A DNA stretch of 37,642 nt, taken from NCBI RefSeq assembly GCF_000420845.1, contig NZ_ATVS01000035.1, positions 1-37,642 of the forward strand, written 5' to 3'. Position numbers and translations under genes: made by a program. This DNA comes from Butyrivibrio sp. AE3009. GTDB lineage: Bacteria; Bacillota; Clostridia; Lachnospirales; Lachnospiraceae. The notes beneath the pieces were generated by a model, which had not been told where the DNA came from, did no database searches, and saw only the letters and a list, made by a program, of their open reading frames with translations. Below, in pieces: positions 25,626 through 33,484 of this stretch; position 1 is the stretch's first letter; every line of letters begins with the position of its first letter.

Positions 25626-26738
25626 ATGCAGATAAAGCTTAATGAAAACATAAAGAAGTACCGAAAGAGCATGAATCTGACCCAGGAAGAACTGGCAGAA
25701 GCCTTCGGAGTTACGGTTGGAGCTGTATCAAAATGGGAAAGCGGCAGTAATGTGCCGGATATTCTAACTCTTATGCAGCTTGCAGACTTTTTTAGCATAT
25801 CTGTCGACGTGCTTCTGGGCTATAGCATGTCCTCCAAGAACGTCAAAGACATTTCTGACAGGCTGGATGCTCTTTTACATGAGGATAAATATGACGAGGC
25901 TATTGCTGAGGCAGAAAAAGCACTGGTTAGATATCCGGGTAACTTTAAGATTCTCACAAGCTGTGCGGACACATACTATATTGTTTCATCGATGAAAGAT
26001 TTGAAGGATTACCGGGACAAAGCAATAGAACTTTATGAGTCGTCGGTTCGCTATATTTCACAGAGTGACAAACCGGATCAGGAAAACTTTAGCATTAAAT
26101 TTCGCATCGCAACATTAAAAGGTCGTGATAACCCTGAGAAATCTCTTGAGGAGTTTAAAAAGATAAATTATCAGGGTATAGCAGACATCAATATTGCCAA
26201 TATTTTAAGAATGATGGGCAAGCCTGAGGAAGCAATGGAGACTTACACAAGAGTTTTGGTCTCAATTCTGGTAAAGACCTTGGAGTTTTCTACAGAAATG
26301 TTTATGGTGCTGGTTTCTATGGACGCTGCGAAGGCATACAAGGAAGCTGGTGAGATTATGGATTGGTATATGACTATAGTAGATGCTACCAGCATTGATA
26401 GGAGCAAGAACAGCTATCTTTCCAAGATGAAGATCATGGGACTTGTCTATAAATCATTGGTTCTTTGTTGCCTCAAAAAGGATGATGAAATGAGAAACTG
26501 CATTGATACAGCCTTAGAAATAGCAAAGCAGTACGACAAAAACCCTTCAAATGATTTTGCCGGAAAGATCAAATTCTGGCATGGAAGTAAGGATTATCAC
26601 ATTTCTCTATATGATAATTTTGGTGTTGGTGCCGTGGCCGGTATCGATAATCTTTTTAATATGGGACCTAAAGTGCTGCCTCCTAAGGTTATAAAAAAGA
26701 TGGAAACAGCGCTTGAATACTGGAATAGCGTAAAATAG
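25626..26738 (+). CDS. XRE-family regulator with TPR-like C-terminus
   Basis: 370 residues. Residues about 5-60 form an XRE helix-turn-helix (LTQEELAEAFGVTVGAVSKW), followed by a helical repeat region (about 80-290) with TPR-like spacing (KYDEAIAEAEKALVRYP, KPEEAMETYTRVL). This architecture is frequent in Clostridia next to transporter genes, the TPR part acting as peptide or partner sensor. AAAGGAG precedes the ATG; it is 26 bp after the MFS gene. Confidence 0.85.
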   Translation: MQIKLNENIKKYRKSMNLTQEELAEAFGVTVGAVSKWESGSNVPDILTLMQLADFFSISVDVLLGYSMSSKNVKDISDRLDALLHEDKYDEAIAEAEKALVRYPGNFKILTSCADTYYIVSSMKDLKDYRDKAIELYESSVRYISQSDKPDQENFSIKFRIATLKGRDNPEKSLEEFKKINYQGIADINIANILRMMGKPEEAMETYTRVLVSILVKTLEFSTEMFMVLVSMDAAKAYKEAGEIMDWYMTIVDATSIDRSKNSYLSKMKIMGLVYKSLVLCCLKKDDEMRNCIDTALEIAKQYDKNPSNDFAGKIKFWHGSKDYHISLYDNFGVGAVAGIDNLFNMGPKVLPPKVIKKMETALEYWNSVK

Positions 26739-26831
26739 AATGATTATAAAGAATTAAAGATCATGCACCGAAATTAGCCTTCTTTTTGCCGAAGGAGGTC
26801 GTATCTCATCTATTCTGTGGAGGGGAAAACT

Positions 26832-27353
26832 ATGTTAGAAATATTAAAAGCGAGGTTTCAGGATAATAAGAATCTTCATATGGAACTGAGTTGGCTTGAC
26901 GTGGAGAAACGTTTGCTTGAGCATCAGGGCTCCATGGATGTTTTGAGAAGGATGGAGGAGAGCGGCGGAGAACCGGATACCATCGGCTATGACGAAAAGA
27001 CGGGAAAGCTAATTTTCTGCGACTGCGCAAAGGAGTCCCCTTCTGGGCGCAGAAGCCTGTGCTATGACGAAAAGGCATTACAGGGGCGTGCTAAAAACCC
27101 GCCGTCAGGCAGCGCCGAATGGAAAGCAAAAGAAATCGGCGTTTTGATCATGACGGAGGAACTCTATCGCCGACTGCAAAGTCTCGGGGAATTTGATTTG
27201 AAAACGTCAAGTTGGATCACTACGCCGGATGATATTCGCGACAAGGGCGGTGCATTGTTCTGCGAACGACGTTACGGAAGGGTTTTCACATTCCATAACG
27301 GGGCGGATTCGTACTATTCCGTGCGCGGGTTCAGAGGTTATACGCTTATATAA
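26832..27353 (+). CDS. DUF4256 family protein
   Basis: 173 residues from the ATG at 26832, preferred over a GTG five codons earlier because GGAGGGG (26819-26825) sits 6 bases before it. The family pattern is clear: GGEPDTIGYDEKTGKLIFCDC, ESPSGRRSLCYDEKAL, FDLKTSSWITTP, GGALFCERRYG and a final YYSVRGFRG. The function of DUF4256 is not known. Base composition is visibly richer in G and C (many CGG, GCG, CCG codons) than the flanking genes, suggesting separate arrival. Confidence 0.9.
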   Translation: MLEILKARFQDNKNLHMELSWLDVEKRLLEHQGSMDVLRRMEESGGEPDTIGYDEKTGKLIFCDCAKESPSGRRSLCYDEKALQGRAKNPPSGSAEWKAKEIGVLIMTEELYRRLQSLGEFDLKTSSWITTPDDIRDKGGALFCERRYGRVFTFHNGADSYYSVRGFRGYTLI

Positions 27354-27428
27354 ATTCAAATTTGTGATTAAATTTCAGAATAAATCAGAACGTTAACTCG
27401 GCAGTTTGTCTTACGAGGAGAGCAGAAA

Positions 27429-28067
27429 ATGGAATATGTAATAAAGAGTTTGACTCCTGATTTGGCGGAGGATTATTTTGATTTCTTTGATAATAGGGCA
27501 TTTTCAGATGGATCCCCATTCTATCCGTGTTATTGCAATGCATTCAATCTAAGCAAAGAAAGAATGGAAAAGGAATTGTATCAGAGGGCAGAGGATTATG
27601 GTAACGGACTGGAAGGCTGGATAAGAGCACTTAGGGAATCAGCTGAAAGAATGGTACAGGCAGGAGAAATCAAGGGCTATTTGGCATATGATAATGGAAT
27701 AGCAATAGGCTGGTGTAATTCGAATGACAGGTCAAGCTACTACAGAACCGGTGAATTTGATCTGCATACTTTGCCTGATGATGAGGAATACACACATAAC
27801 ATTGTTCCAGGTGAAGTTAAGGCTATAGTATGTTTTGAAATTTCTCCGGAATACCGAGGTAAGGGAATTGCAACTCAGTTTTTACGTAGAATCTGTGATG
27901 ATGCAAAGCTCGAAGGATACAAATATGTTGAAGCATATCCGGTAAAGGATGGAGAGAATATAGAAATGGCTTTTACTGGACCGTTACGATTATATGAAAA
28001 GGCCGGCTTTGAAATCTTTGAACTGTCTGGCAATACATATACGGTGAGAAAAAAACTGATTCTATAA
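27429..28067 (+). CDS. GNAT-family N-acetyltransferase
   Basis: 212 residues. The acetyl-CoA motif ISPEYRGKGIATQFLRRI (138-155, RGKGIA at 143-148) and the late LYEKAGFEIFE segment are diagnostic. The N-terminus with FYPCYCNAFN is a subgroup feature of uncharacterised Firmicutes GNATs. Substrate unknown. GAGGAG precedes the ATG. Confidence 0.85.
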   Translation: MEYVIKSLTPDLAEDYFDFFDNRAFSDGSPFYPCYCNAFNLSKERMEKELYQRAEDYGNGLEGWIRALRESAERMVQAGEIKGYLAYDNGIAIGWCNSNDRSSYYRTGEFDLHTLPDDEEYTHNIVPGEVKAIVCFEISPEYRGKGIATQFLRRICDDAKLEGYKYVEAYPVKDGENIEMAFTGPLRLYEKAGFEIFELSGNTYTVRKKLIL

Positions 28068-28083
28068 ATGGGAATGCTTGAGT

Positions 28084-28250
28084 GAAAAAGTGTACCACCT
28101 GCGCTACCCAATTTTTTTACCGCCCCAATATAACAAAAACTAATTGCCTGTAAGTTACAGGGTAAGCACTTTTAATGAGCTGGGAATAAAGATCTCAGCT
28201 CATTTTTTCTAAGATAATACGTGCCTATTGGGGTATAATGGATATAGCCG
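28084..28250 (+). repeat. ~167-bp intergenic repeat, copy A
   Basis: Starts GAAAAAGTGTACCACCTGCG, carries a second TTTACC(A/G)CC motif, a shared AACTAATTGCCTGTAAGTTA segment and a terminator, and ends GGGGTATAATGGATATAGCCG-like. It matches copy B (34115-34282) along its full length. The paired TTTACCACC motifs look like IS21-type terminal repeats, but no transposase is nearby. Confidence 0.7.
28174..28208 (+). terminator. Terminator in repeat copy A
   Basis: AATGAGCTGGGA and TCTCAGCTCATT with a T6 run. It would end the GNAT transcript. Copy B has TCCC in the right arm, turning a G-U pair into G-C, which supports a conserved stem. Confidence 0.8.
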
Positions 28251-28283
28251 TTTTTGACTGTGATTGAGCACTGGAGGAGCAGT

Positions 28284-29522
28284 ATGAAAAGATTATGTGT
28301 CGCCATGTTAATACTTATGACGATTGTTGCTGTAGGTTGTGGAAACAATAAAGTGGCAGATAGCGGAGTTGCTTCCAGCACAGTGAGTGAACCGGAAGCG
28401 GTTGAAGCCAGCACTCTTGGTGTGCCTGCGGTGAAAGACGGAGTTTTGAGACCGGGAGAAGACTGCGCTGAGGTTTATTTCGAATGGGATCCTGTTGAAG
28501 GTGCTGATGGATACGAAGTCTCTGAGGAGAATAAGTACTATTCAGAAAAAGAGTACAGAGAACCTGAAACAGTTGAGGTCGCCGATAATTCTTATGTTAC
28601 CGGTGCCCAGGATTATTTTGATTTCAGAATAAGAGTAAGGGCTTTTAATGGTGAAGGAGCCGACAGAGTTTATGGCGAATGGAGTTCTTTTGTCACGGGA
28701 AGTGCATATGAAAAGAAGACTGCTGCAGCTGGCGGACCCTATGGAGAGATGTCTGTAGTTATTCCTGAAGGATGGACTGCGGAGATTTCTGCAGTGGATG
28801 ATGGGAAGCTCACTTATGGCCTCTATGGATTGATACTAAAACCAAAATCTGCAGATGCAGGGCAGATTGAGCTATTTTACTCAGACAGCTTTGGCGTTTG
28901 CGGAACAGGACTTTCACAGGAAGAGATTACATTAGCGGGATATACCGCGCATGTTGGTACATATGATGATCATGAGCATTGGGATTTCATTACTTTTGGA
29001 GACGAGCGTCCGCAAATAGTAGCCCAGAGCATAGACTGCGATTCCTGGATAAGCTATATGTGGGAAGAAGCAGATACTATTTTGGATACGCTTAAGTTTG
29101 ATCCCAGCAAGACTGAAGGCGGAATAGGACAGTACATTTCAGATTCTGAAGTTGAGGCTCTTGGACTCATGATGAGTGTTAGTAATGTGACGACCTCAGG
29201 ACTGACTGTTCATTTCAGACAATACGATGATAAGAGCAGCAGCGAGCTAACATATGGAGATGGCTACACACTTGAGAAGCTTGAAGGTGAGAAGTGGGTA
29301 GCGGTTCCGATGATAATTGATAACGGAGTTTTTACTGATATTGGCTACAATATTCCAAAGAACGGGGAAGCTGAGATTGAAACTAACTGGGAATGGTTTT
29401 ACGGAAAGCTTGAACCTGGAACATATAAGATAACCAAGATTGTATTGGATTCAGGAGTTAGCAGCGAAGGGGATAGTCTGAATCGGTATCCTATAAGCGC
29501 ACAGTTTTTGGTTGCCGGATGA
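28284..29522 (+). CDS. Lipoprotein with Ig/fibronectin-like domains
   Basis: 412 residues from the ATG at 28284, chosen for GGAGGAG (28273-28279). Signal peptide with lipobox AVGC (Cys19). Residues about 60-145 resemble a fibronectin type III domain (VYFEWDPVEGADGYEV, FDFRIRVRAFNGEG). A middle domain (about 155-275) has no match I know. Residues about 285-412 look like the bacterial Ig-like domain with TVHFRQYDD, YTLEKLEGEKWVAVP, WEWFYGKLEPGTYKI. Surface role unknown. The next gene begins 14 bp after its stop. Confidence 0.75.
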   Translation: MKRLCVAMLILMTIVAVGCGNNKVADSGVASSTVSEPEAVEASTLGVPAVKDGVLRPGEDCAEVYFEWDPVEGADGYEVSEENKYYSEKEYREPETVEVADNSYVTGAQDYFDFRIRVRAFNGEGADRVYGEWSSFVTGSAYEKKTAAAGGPYGEMSVVIPEGWTAEISAVDDGKLTYGLYGLILKPKSADAGQIELFYSDSFGVCGTGLSQEEITLAGYTAHVGTYDDHEHWDFITFGDERPQIVAQSIDCDSWISYMWEEADTILDTLKFDPSKTEGGIGQYISDSEVEALGLMMSVSNVTTSGLTVHFRQYDDKSSSELTYGDGYTLEKLEGEKWVAVPMIIDNGVFTDIGYNIPKNGEAEIETNWEWFYGKLEPGTYKITKIVLDSGVSSEGDSLNRYPISAQFLVAG

Positions 29523-29535
29523 TGGAGAATCCACG

Positions 29536-30003
29536 ATGAGCAGATTAAAAGACCTGAGAAAGTATGTAGATAAGAAGCTTAACAAGATAGAAGACGAGGA
29601 TAAAAGGACCAGTGCAATTTCGCATTTGTACTGTGTATCCCTTGCAGCGCAGATGATTGCGAAGAAAAGAGGCCTGGATCCGGAGCTTGCAGCTATGGCT
29701 GCTATGCTCCATGACATGCATGCTTATAAGACCGGATCTTACGATGACCATGCTCATCTTGGCGCTGATTATGCCAGGAAGGTTCTTACAAAGCTTGAAC
29801 TTACAACACCTGAGGAGACAGACATCATTTGTTCAGCGATTTATCATCATGATGACAAGCTGACTGTTGACAGCCCTATGGATGAAGTGCTCAAGGATGC
29901 GGACGTAATCCATCACTGTATGAATGATCTTTCCAAGCCCATTAAGGAGAAAGAACAGGCAAGGTTTGACAGTTTGATGAAAGAATTTGGGGTGACTGAG
30001 TAG
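29536..30003 (+). CDS. HD-domain phosphohydrolase
   Basis: 155 residues from the ATG at 29536 (GGAG 8 bases before); a longer frame starting inside the previous gene lacks a site. HD-superfamily metal ligands: His30, His59-Asp60 (MLHDMH), His104-His105 (IYHHDD) and Asp121/123 (DADVIHH). Predicted metal-dependent phosphohydrolase of unknown substrate, possibly nucleotide. The SWIM gene begins right after its stop, so the two are coupled. Confidence 0.8.
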   Translation: MSRLKDLRKYVDKKLNKIEDEDKRTSAISHLYCVSLAAQMIAKKRGLDPELAAMAAMLHDMHAYKTGSYDDHAHLGADYARKVLTKLELTTPEETDIICSAIYHHDDKLTVDSPMDEVLKDADVIHHCMNDLSKPIKEKEQARFDSLMKEFGVTE

Positions 30004-30004
30004 T

Positions 30005-30433
30005 ATGGGACTTATTGAAATCGCCAGCGGCAACTCGGTTTGGCGTGGCATGGATTATTATAATAACAAAAAGGTAGAGTCCGTAGAGAAAACAAGTGCT
30101 ACCTCTTATGACGGTGTAGTAAAAGGCACTGAGCTTTACCATGTGCACGTGGATCTGGAACATCCTAGAAAATCCACCTGTACTTGTCCTTTTGCTGATG
30201 GACGCAGAGTTATCTGTAAGCATATGATTGCTCTTTATTTTACTGCAGAACCCAAAGCTGCTAAGGATTTCCTCAAACAAGTAGAAGAGTGGGAAAAAGA
30301 GGAAGAAGAGGAAGAACAGCGTCATTACGATGAACTTCGTGATTATGTAAACAGTTTAAGCAAAGCTGAACTTCAGCAGCTATATTATGACGCGCTGATC
30401 GAATTAGAAGACAGACGCAGGAATTATTGGTGA
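30005..30433 (+). CDS. SWIM zinc-finger protein
   Basis: 142 residues. CTCPFADGRRVICKH gives the SWIM motif CxCx9CxH (Cys59, Cys61, Cys71, His73). An acidic coiled stretch (EEWEKEEEEEEQ) and a helical C-terminus follow. SWIM domains bind nucleic acid or protein. The start is one base after the HD gene stop and has no strong site of its own, so translation is probably coupled. Confidence 0.8.
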   Translation: MGLIEIASGNSVWRGMDYYNNKKVESVEKTSATSYDGVVKGTELYHVHVDLEHPRKSTCTCPFADGRRVICKHMIALYFTAEPKAAKDFLKQVEEWEKEEEEEEQRHYDELRDYVNSLSKAELQQLYYDALIELEDRRRNYW

Positions 30434-30536
30434 ATCTCACATCAGGAATATTGATGCCAAGCGTAAACTTTGATTTTTTCGCGAACCTCCTATAAAGAAT
30501 ATGCAAAAAGCATATATATTATAAGTCCAATAGTCT

Positions 30537-30570
30537 AATGCCCTCGCAAGTTGCGGGGGCATTACTTTTA
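30537..30570 (+). terminator. Terminator after SWIM gene
   Basis: AATGCCCTCGCAA (30537-30549) faces TTGCGGGGGCATT (30551-30563) and is followed by ACTTTTA. It is 104 bp after the SWIM stop. Confidence 0.75.
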
Positions 30571-30583
30571 GTGTGAAGCCTTA

Positions 30584-30641
30584 CACGACTAAAGTCGCGT
30601 GCATCTTATAGCAGCCTATCGGCTGCGCCCGCTTTAGGCGG
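30584..30641. repeat. Cluster of three mini-hairpins
   Basis: CGACTAAAGTCG (30586-30597), GCAGCCTATCGGCTGC (30611-30626) and CCGCTTTAGGCGG (30629-30641) follow one another. Short hairpins with a TTTA or TAAA loop are typical of IS200/IS605-type ends, so this may be an end remnant of such an element. No transposase or TnpB gene is nearby. Confidence 0.45.
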
Positions 30642-30673
30642 ACGGACTGCGTTTGATCGCATTCTTTAGGAAT

Positions 30674-30952
30674 TCACTCGTCAACCCATTCTGCGTCTTT
30701 TTCAATCTCCCAGAATGTTTTCCCATCAAACAGGGGCTCTTTTAGGAATTTTTCCAGACTCTCTTGGTTGCTAAAGCCTTCTACTTTCCATAACAAATTA
30801 CCTTCTGGTTCCCATTGTTGAAGTTCAAAGCGATATCTTCCGTCATCAAGAATATATCCTTGAGAGAAATATTTCTTACCATTGTAGGTATAAATTAATT
30901 CTTCTCCACCCCAGAGCTTGTCAATAAATTCGTTGATATTACCATTTTTCAT
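30674..30952 (-). CDS. Small protein, possible immunity partner
   Basis: 92 residues, acidic (ends DAEWVDE), with aromatic-rich strands IYTYNGKKYFSQGY and LFDGKTFWEIEKD. It begins 2 bp after the MGGRG protein on the same strand. Small proteins of this look commonly follow MGGRG or toxin-like genes in Lachnospiraceae prophage and conjugative elements, which suggests an immunity or regulatory role. Inference only. Confidence 0.6.
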   Translation of the reverse strand: MKNGNINEFIDKLWGGEELIYTYNGKKYFSQGYILDDGRYRFELQQWEPEGNLLWKVEGFSNQESLEKFLKEPLFDGKTFWEIEKDAEWVDE

Positions 30953-30954
30953 TG

Positions 30955-31377
30955 TTATGTAACTCCTTTAAAGTATTTTTTATACTTTTTGTACAGCTTA
31001 GAGTTTTTGTGCAATATCTTTGTGGTCCTTTCGAAAGGCCCTGCTTTTGTTTGGCTAAAATCAGTACTGTATTCATGGTAGTGCAATACCTTTGTTTTGG
31101 TTTTTAGGCCGGATATGTCCTCTGGATGATAAGCAATCTCTATTCTTAGATTGTGATTCTTATCATAAATTCTCATCATATTGAATGTTCCGTCAGAATT
31201 CATCTTAATGTAAGCTATGCTGGAATGAGATGATTCAGGAAGACTGTGTTTACCGGAGCCAGGGATGCCTTTTAATACTTTTACTCCATTATATTTGCCA
31301 TCTGGTGAAAATGAAGTGTCTACTTCATAACTATACGGCACATTGTTACCGACTGCAAAGGTTCCTCTTCCGCCCAT
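30955..31377 (-). CDS. MGGRG-type protein, possible toxin domain
   Basis: 140 residues, starting MGGRGTFAVGNN and ending in a lysine/tyrosine-rich segment (LYKKYKKYFK). The MGGRG opening is typical of proteins at the end of phage or conjugative head/toxin genes. Histidines at LHYHEYS and ESSHSS could be catalytic if it is a nuclease-like toxin, but no family motif is certain. It is packed between DUF4417 (1-bp gap) and a small acidic protein (2-bp gap). Confidence 0.6.
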   Translation of the reverse strand: MGGRGTFAVGNNVPYSYEVDTSFSPDGKYNGVKVLKGIPGSGKHSLPESSHSSIAYIKMNSDGTFNMMRIYDKNHNLRIEIAYHPEDISGLKTKTKVLHYHEYSTDFSQTKAGPFERTTKILHKNSKLYKKYKKYFKGVT

Positions 31378-31378
31378 A

Positions 31379-31999
31379 TCAATTGTCCCCCTTTCTGGAG
31401 CTTAAGTAATCAACAACAATGAGATTTCCTTCCATTTCCTTAAAAGGTGTGCCCAAACAGATAATAGCCTCCGGCTCTATGTTTATTAGCAGTTGGTAGT
31501 AACCTCTAAGAAAGGCTTTTTTATTGCCTTTACAACCGATCATCCCCACGGCAACTATGCAATGCTTTTCAATTGCGTCATAGCAAAACTCAAAGCTTCT
31601 GCTGGATCCCCAGCTAATGGTGGGAACAACAATCTTGCCTTCTTTTTGCCAATATGCGCCTACCCATCTTGATTTGCCGATAGATTCTATCTGGCGCCAA
31701 GGACTCATATCACTATATAGTGAAAAATCTGGAGTCAGCAGGAATCTGTATTTTCCGTATCTTTTCAGAGCTTTTTCTGGATGATAGTACGTAGATTCAA
31801 ACCTGTAATCATCAACAAAGAAATGTACACCTTTATGAAGATTTTTAGTATCATGGGTACTTACATCTGAGCATGCTATAAGGTCAATGTTATCAATATT
31901 TAGTTGTTGTTTATGTATTATTGGAAATCCATATTTACCCTCGGTTTCGAATTCATTTCGCATAAAAAGAGGGTCATCACGCATTTGTTTACTTGTCAT
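31379..31999 (-). CDS. DUF4417 protein
   Basis: 206 residues. The family core is recognisable: FGFP-like GFPIIHKQQLNIDNIDLIA, GVHFFVDDYRFE, LLTPDFSLYSDMSPW, WVGAYWQKEGKIVVPTISWG, SFEFCYDAIEKHCIVAVGMIG. DUF4417 proteins are found in phages and mobile elements of Firmicutes; function unknown. AGGAG precedes the ATG. It leads a three-gene minus-strand cassette. Confidence 0.85.
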   Translation of the reverse strand: MTSKQMRDDPLFMRNEFETEGKYGFPIIHKQQLNIDNIDLIACSDVSTHDTKNLHKGVHFFVDDYRFESTYYHPEKALKRYGKYRFLLTPDFSLYSDMSPWRQIESIGKSRWVGAYWQKEGKIVVPTISWGSSRSFEFCYDAIEKHCIVAVGMIGCKGNKKAFLRGYYQLLINIEPEAIICLGTPFKEMEGNLIVVDYLSSRKGDN

Positions 32000-32015
32000 G
32001 GTTTTTCTCCTGTTT

Positions 32016-32246
32016 ATGCCGGCAATTCAGTATGTAATTGATTTAAATCAAAACATGAATTATTCCGCGAAGCTTCAAGCAATACAGGCAAAATTTCTTG
32101 ATGGTAAGGAGATTGCAGAGTATGATGATGCAATTTCATATCTTGAGCAAGCAGATACAGGAGTTGCTGCTTGTTTTCGAGAGAAGTTAAGTGAAGATGA
32201 CATTATTACTGTAGCAAATGTTATGAAAAAATATCAACGAAAATAG
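32016..32246 (+). CDS. 76-residue ORF before the ImmA gene, possibly a truncated partner
   Basis: The frame is open from further upstream, overlapping DUF4417 on the other strand; I set the start at the first ATG past that gene. The C-terminal part (KEIAEYDDAISYLEQADTGVAACFREKLSEDDIITVANVMKKYQRK) is protein-like. No ribosome binding site is visible for this start. ImmA-type peptidases usually follow an XRE repressor; this could be the tail of one whose helix-turn-helix was lost when the DUF4417 cassette arrived. Confidence 0.45.
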   Translation: MPAIQYVIDLNQNMNYSAKLQAIQAKFLDGKEIAEYDDAISYLEQADTGVAACFREKLSEDDIITVANVMKKYQRK

Positions 32247-32267
32247 CAATTGGGAGGAGGGGTAACC

Positions 32268-32780
32268 GTGAAAGCGAAAGATGTTTCTGCGGAAAAGCAG
32301 ATGAAAACAATAATTGCTGCTAACGAAATAATAAACCGTTTTATAAATCATGATCCTTTTTATATAGCAAGACAATTGGGGATTCGCGTGATTTTTACTG
32401 CACTTACGGATAATGTAAAAGCATTTATTACAAGAGATGCTTATGGAGCAACTATTTTTATAACAAAATTTGCTGATAGTCTTTCACGGAAAATATTATG
32501 CGCGCATGAGCTTGGTCATTTTATAAATGGCGATGTAGAATATGCACCTGCTTTTTTTGACATAGATATTGATCCAGAGAAGGAATATTTGGCAAATGTT
32601 TTCATGTCCATTTTATTTCCTCAGGCTGAAATAAAACTGAATGCAAACCCCAATACGGATATTACTGAGATCAATAAGTACTTTGACGGGTTGATTCGAT
32701 ACAATCATGATACAAAGAGCAGTGATGGAGAACTTAAAATTCTTAATGACAGCTCAACTATATTTGACATGGTGCATTAA
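32268..32780 (+). CDS. ImmA/IrrE-family metallopeptidase
   Basis: 170 residues from a GTG start at 32268, chosen because GGGAGGAGGGG is a few bases upstream. HELGH (80-84) is the zinc motif, with a downstream acidic segment (DPEKEYLANVFMSILFP) supplying the third ligand, as in ImmA/IrrE. Such peptidases cleave repressors of mobile elements after DNA damage. No intact repressor is next to it. Confidence 0.85.
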   Translation: MKAKDVSAEKQMKTIIAANEIINRFINHDPFYIARQLGIRVIFTALTDNVKAFITRDAYGATIFITKFADSLSRKILCAHELGHFINGDVEYAPAFFDIDIDPEKEYLANVFMSILFPQAEIKLNANPNTDITEINKYFDGLIRYNHDTKSSDGELKILNDSSTIFDMVH

Positions 32781-32870
32781 CTGTATTACGCTTTTGTGGT
32801 AGTGTTTTGCTCGCTACAACGATAAGGTGATTACAACCTAAAAAACATTTTCTTGAGGAGGAAAAAATAA

Positions 32871-33155
32871 ATGAACAAGACAGAATTAGTAGAAGCTATC
32901 GCAAAGCAGACAGGTCTTACAAAAGCAGCTTCTGAGAAGGCAGTTAAGGCTTTCACAGACGTAGTATCAAAGGAGCTTAAGAAGAAGGGCAAAGTTCAGC
33001 TCGTTGGATTCGGAACATTCGAGACTGCTAAGAGAGCAGCAAGAACAGGTAAGAATCCTCAGACTGGCGCAGCTATTAAGATTCCTGCAGCTACAGTTCC
33101 TAAGTTCAAGGCTGGTAAGGCTCTTAAGGATACAGTTAACGGAGCTAAGAAGTAA
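32871..33155 (+). CDS. hup: HU-family DNA-binding protein
   Basis: 94 residues, MNKTELVEAIAKQTGLTK start, GFGTFETAKRAARTGKNPQTG arm (RxGRNP-like) and PKFKAGKALKD tail: textbook HU. Codons are strongly biased (GCT, AAG, AAC, CTT), pointing to high expression. GAGGAGG precedes the ATG and a clear terminator follows. It is the chromosomal nucleoid protein. Confidence 0.97.
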   Translation: MNKTELVEAIAKQTGLTKAASEKAVKAFTDVVSKELKKKGKVQLVGFGTFETAKRAARTGKNPQTGAAIKIPAATVPKFKAGKALKDTVNGAKK

Positions 33156-33171
33156 TTCATATTGAGATGTT

Positions 33172-33206
33172 AAGGATCGGGAGATTGATTCTTCCGGTCC
33201 TTTTTT
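33172..33206 (+). terminator. HU terminator
   Basis: AAGGATCGG (33172-33180) and CCGGTCCTT (33194-33202) with one wobble pair, then TTTT. Confidence 0.85.
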
Positions 33207-33484
33207 GTGGTGTAGTGTAGGGAAATGATGTTAACAATTTGTTCAAGGCTTGTTTATTCTTTATTCAGCCGGAGATTGTACCATAATAATAGACAGTAAG
33301 AAAACACACATTGCTTCTTTTTCATTTTCATGGGCTGGTCATCGCGATCAGCCCATCCTCCATTTTGGGAGATTTTTAGGAATATAGAAAAGATTTAGGG
33401 CAGAACACCATTGGATAGTCGGCGTTCTGCCCGTTTATTTTTAGAGTAAGCTGCCAGTAATAAGAGGGGGACGGCAGCTTTGAA
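33207..33484. other. Hairpin-rich intergenic region
   Basis: No gene visible. It holds a hairpin ATGGGCTG/CAGCCCAT (33330-33356), the GGGCAGAACACC/GGCGTTCTGCCC hairpin (33398-33432) and a pair AAGCTGCC (33448-33455) / GGCAGCTT (33473-33480). The middle part matches 8950-9007 in layout. Confidence 0.5.
33398..33442 (+). terminator. Strong hairpin with T-rich tail
   Basis: A 12-bp stem with at most minor mismatch, followed by GTTTATTTTT. It may be a terminator for an unseen small RNA or for transcripts from HU that escape the first terminator. Confidence 0.6.

Noticed and set aside
32871..33155. HU considered as a phage or plasmid marker
   Set aside because: Codon bias, terminator and sequence are those of an ordinary housekeeping HU gene.
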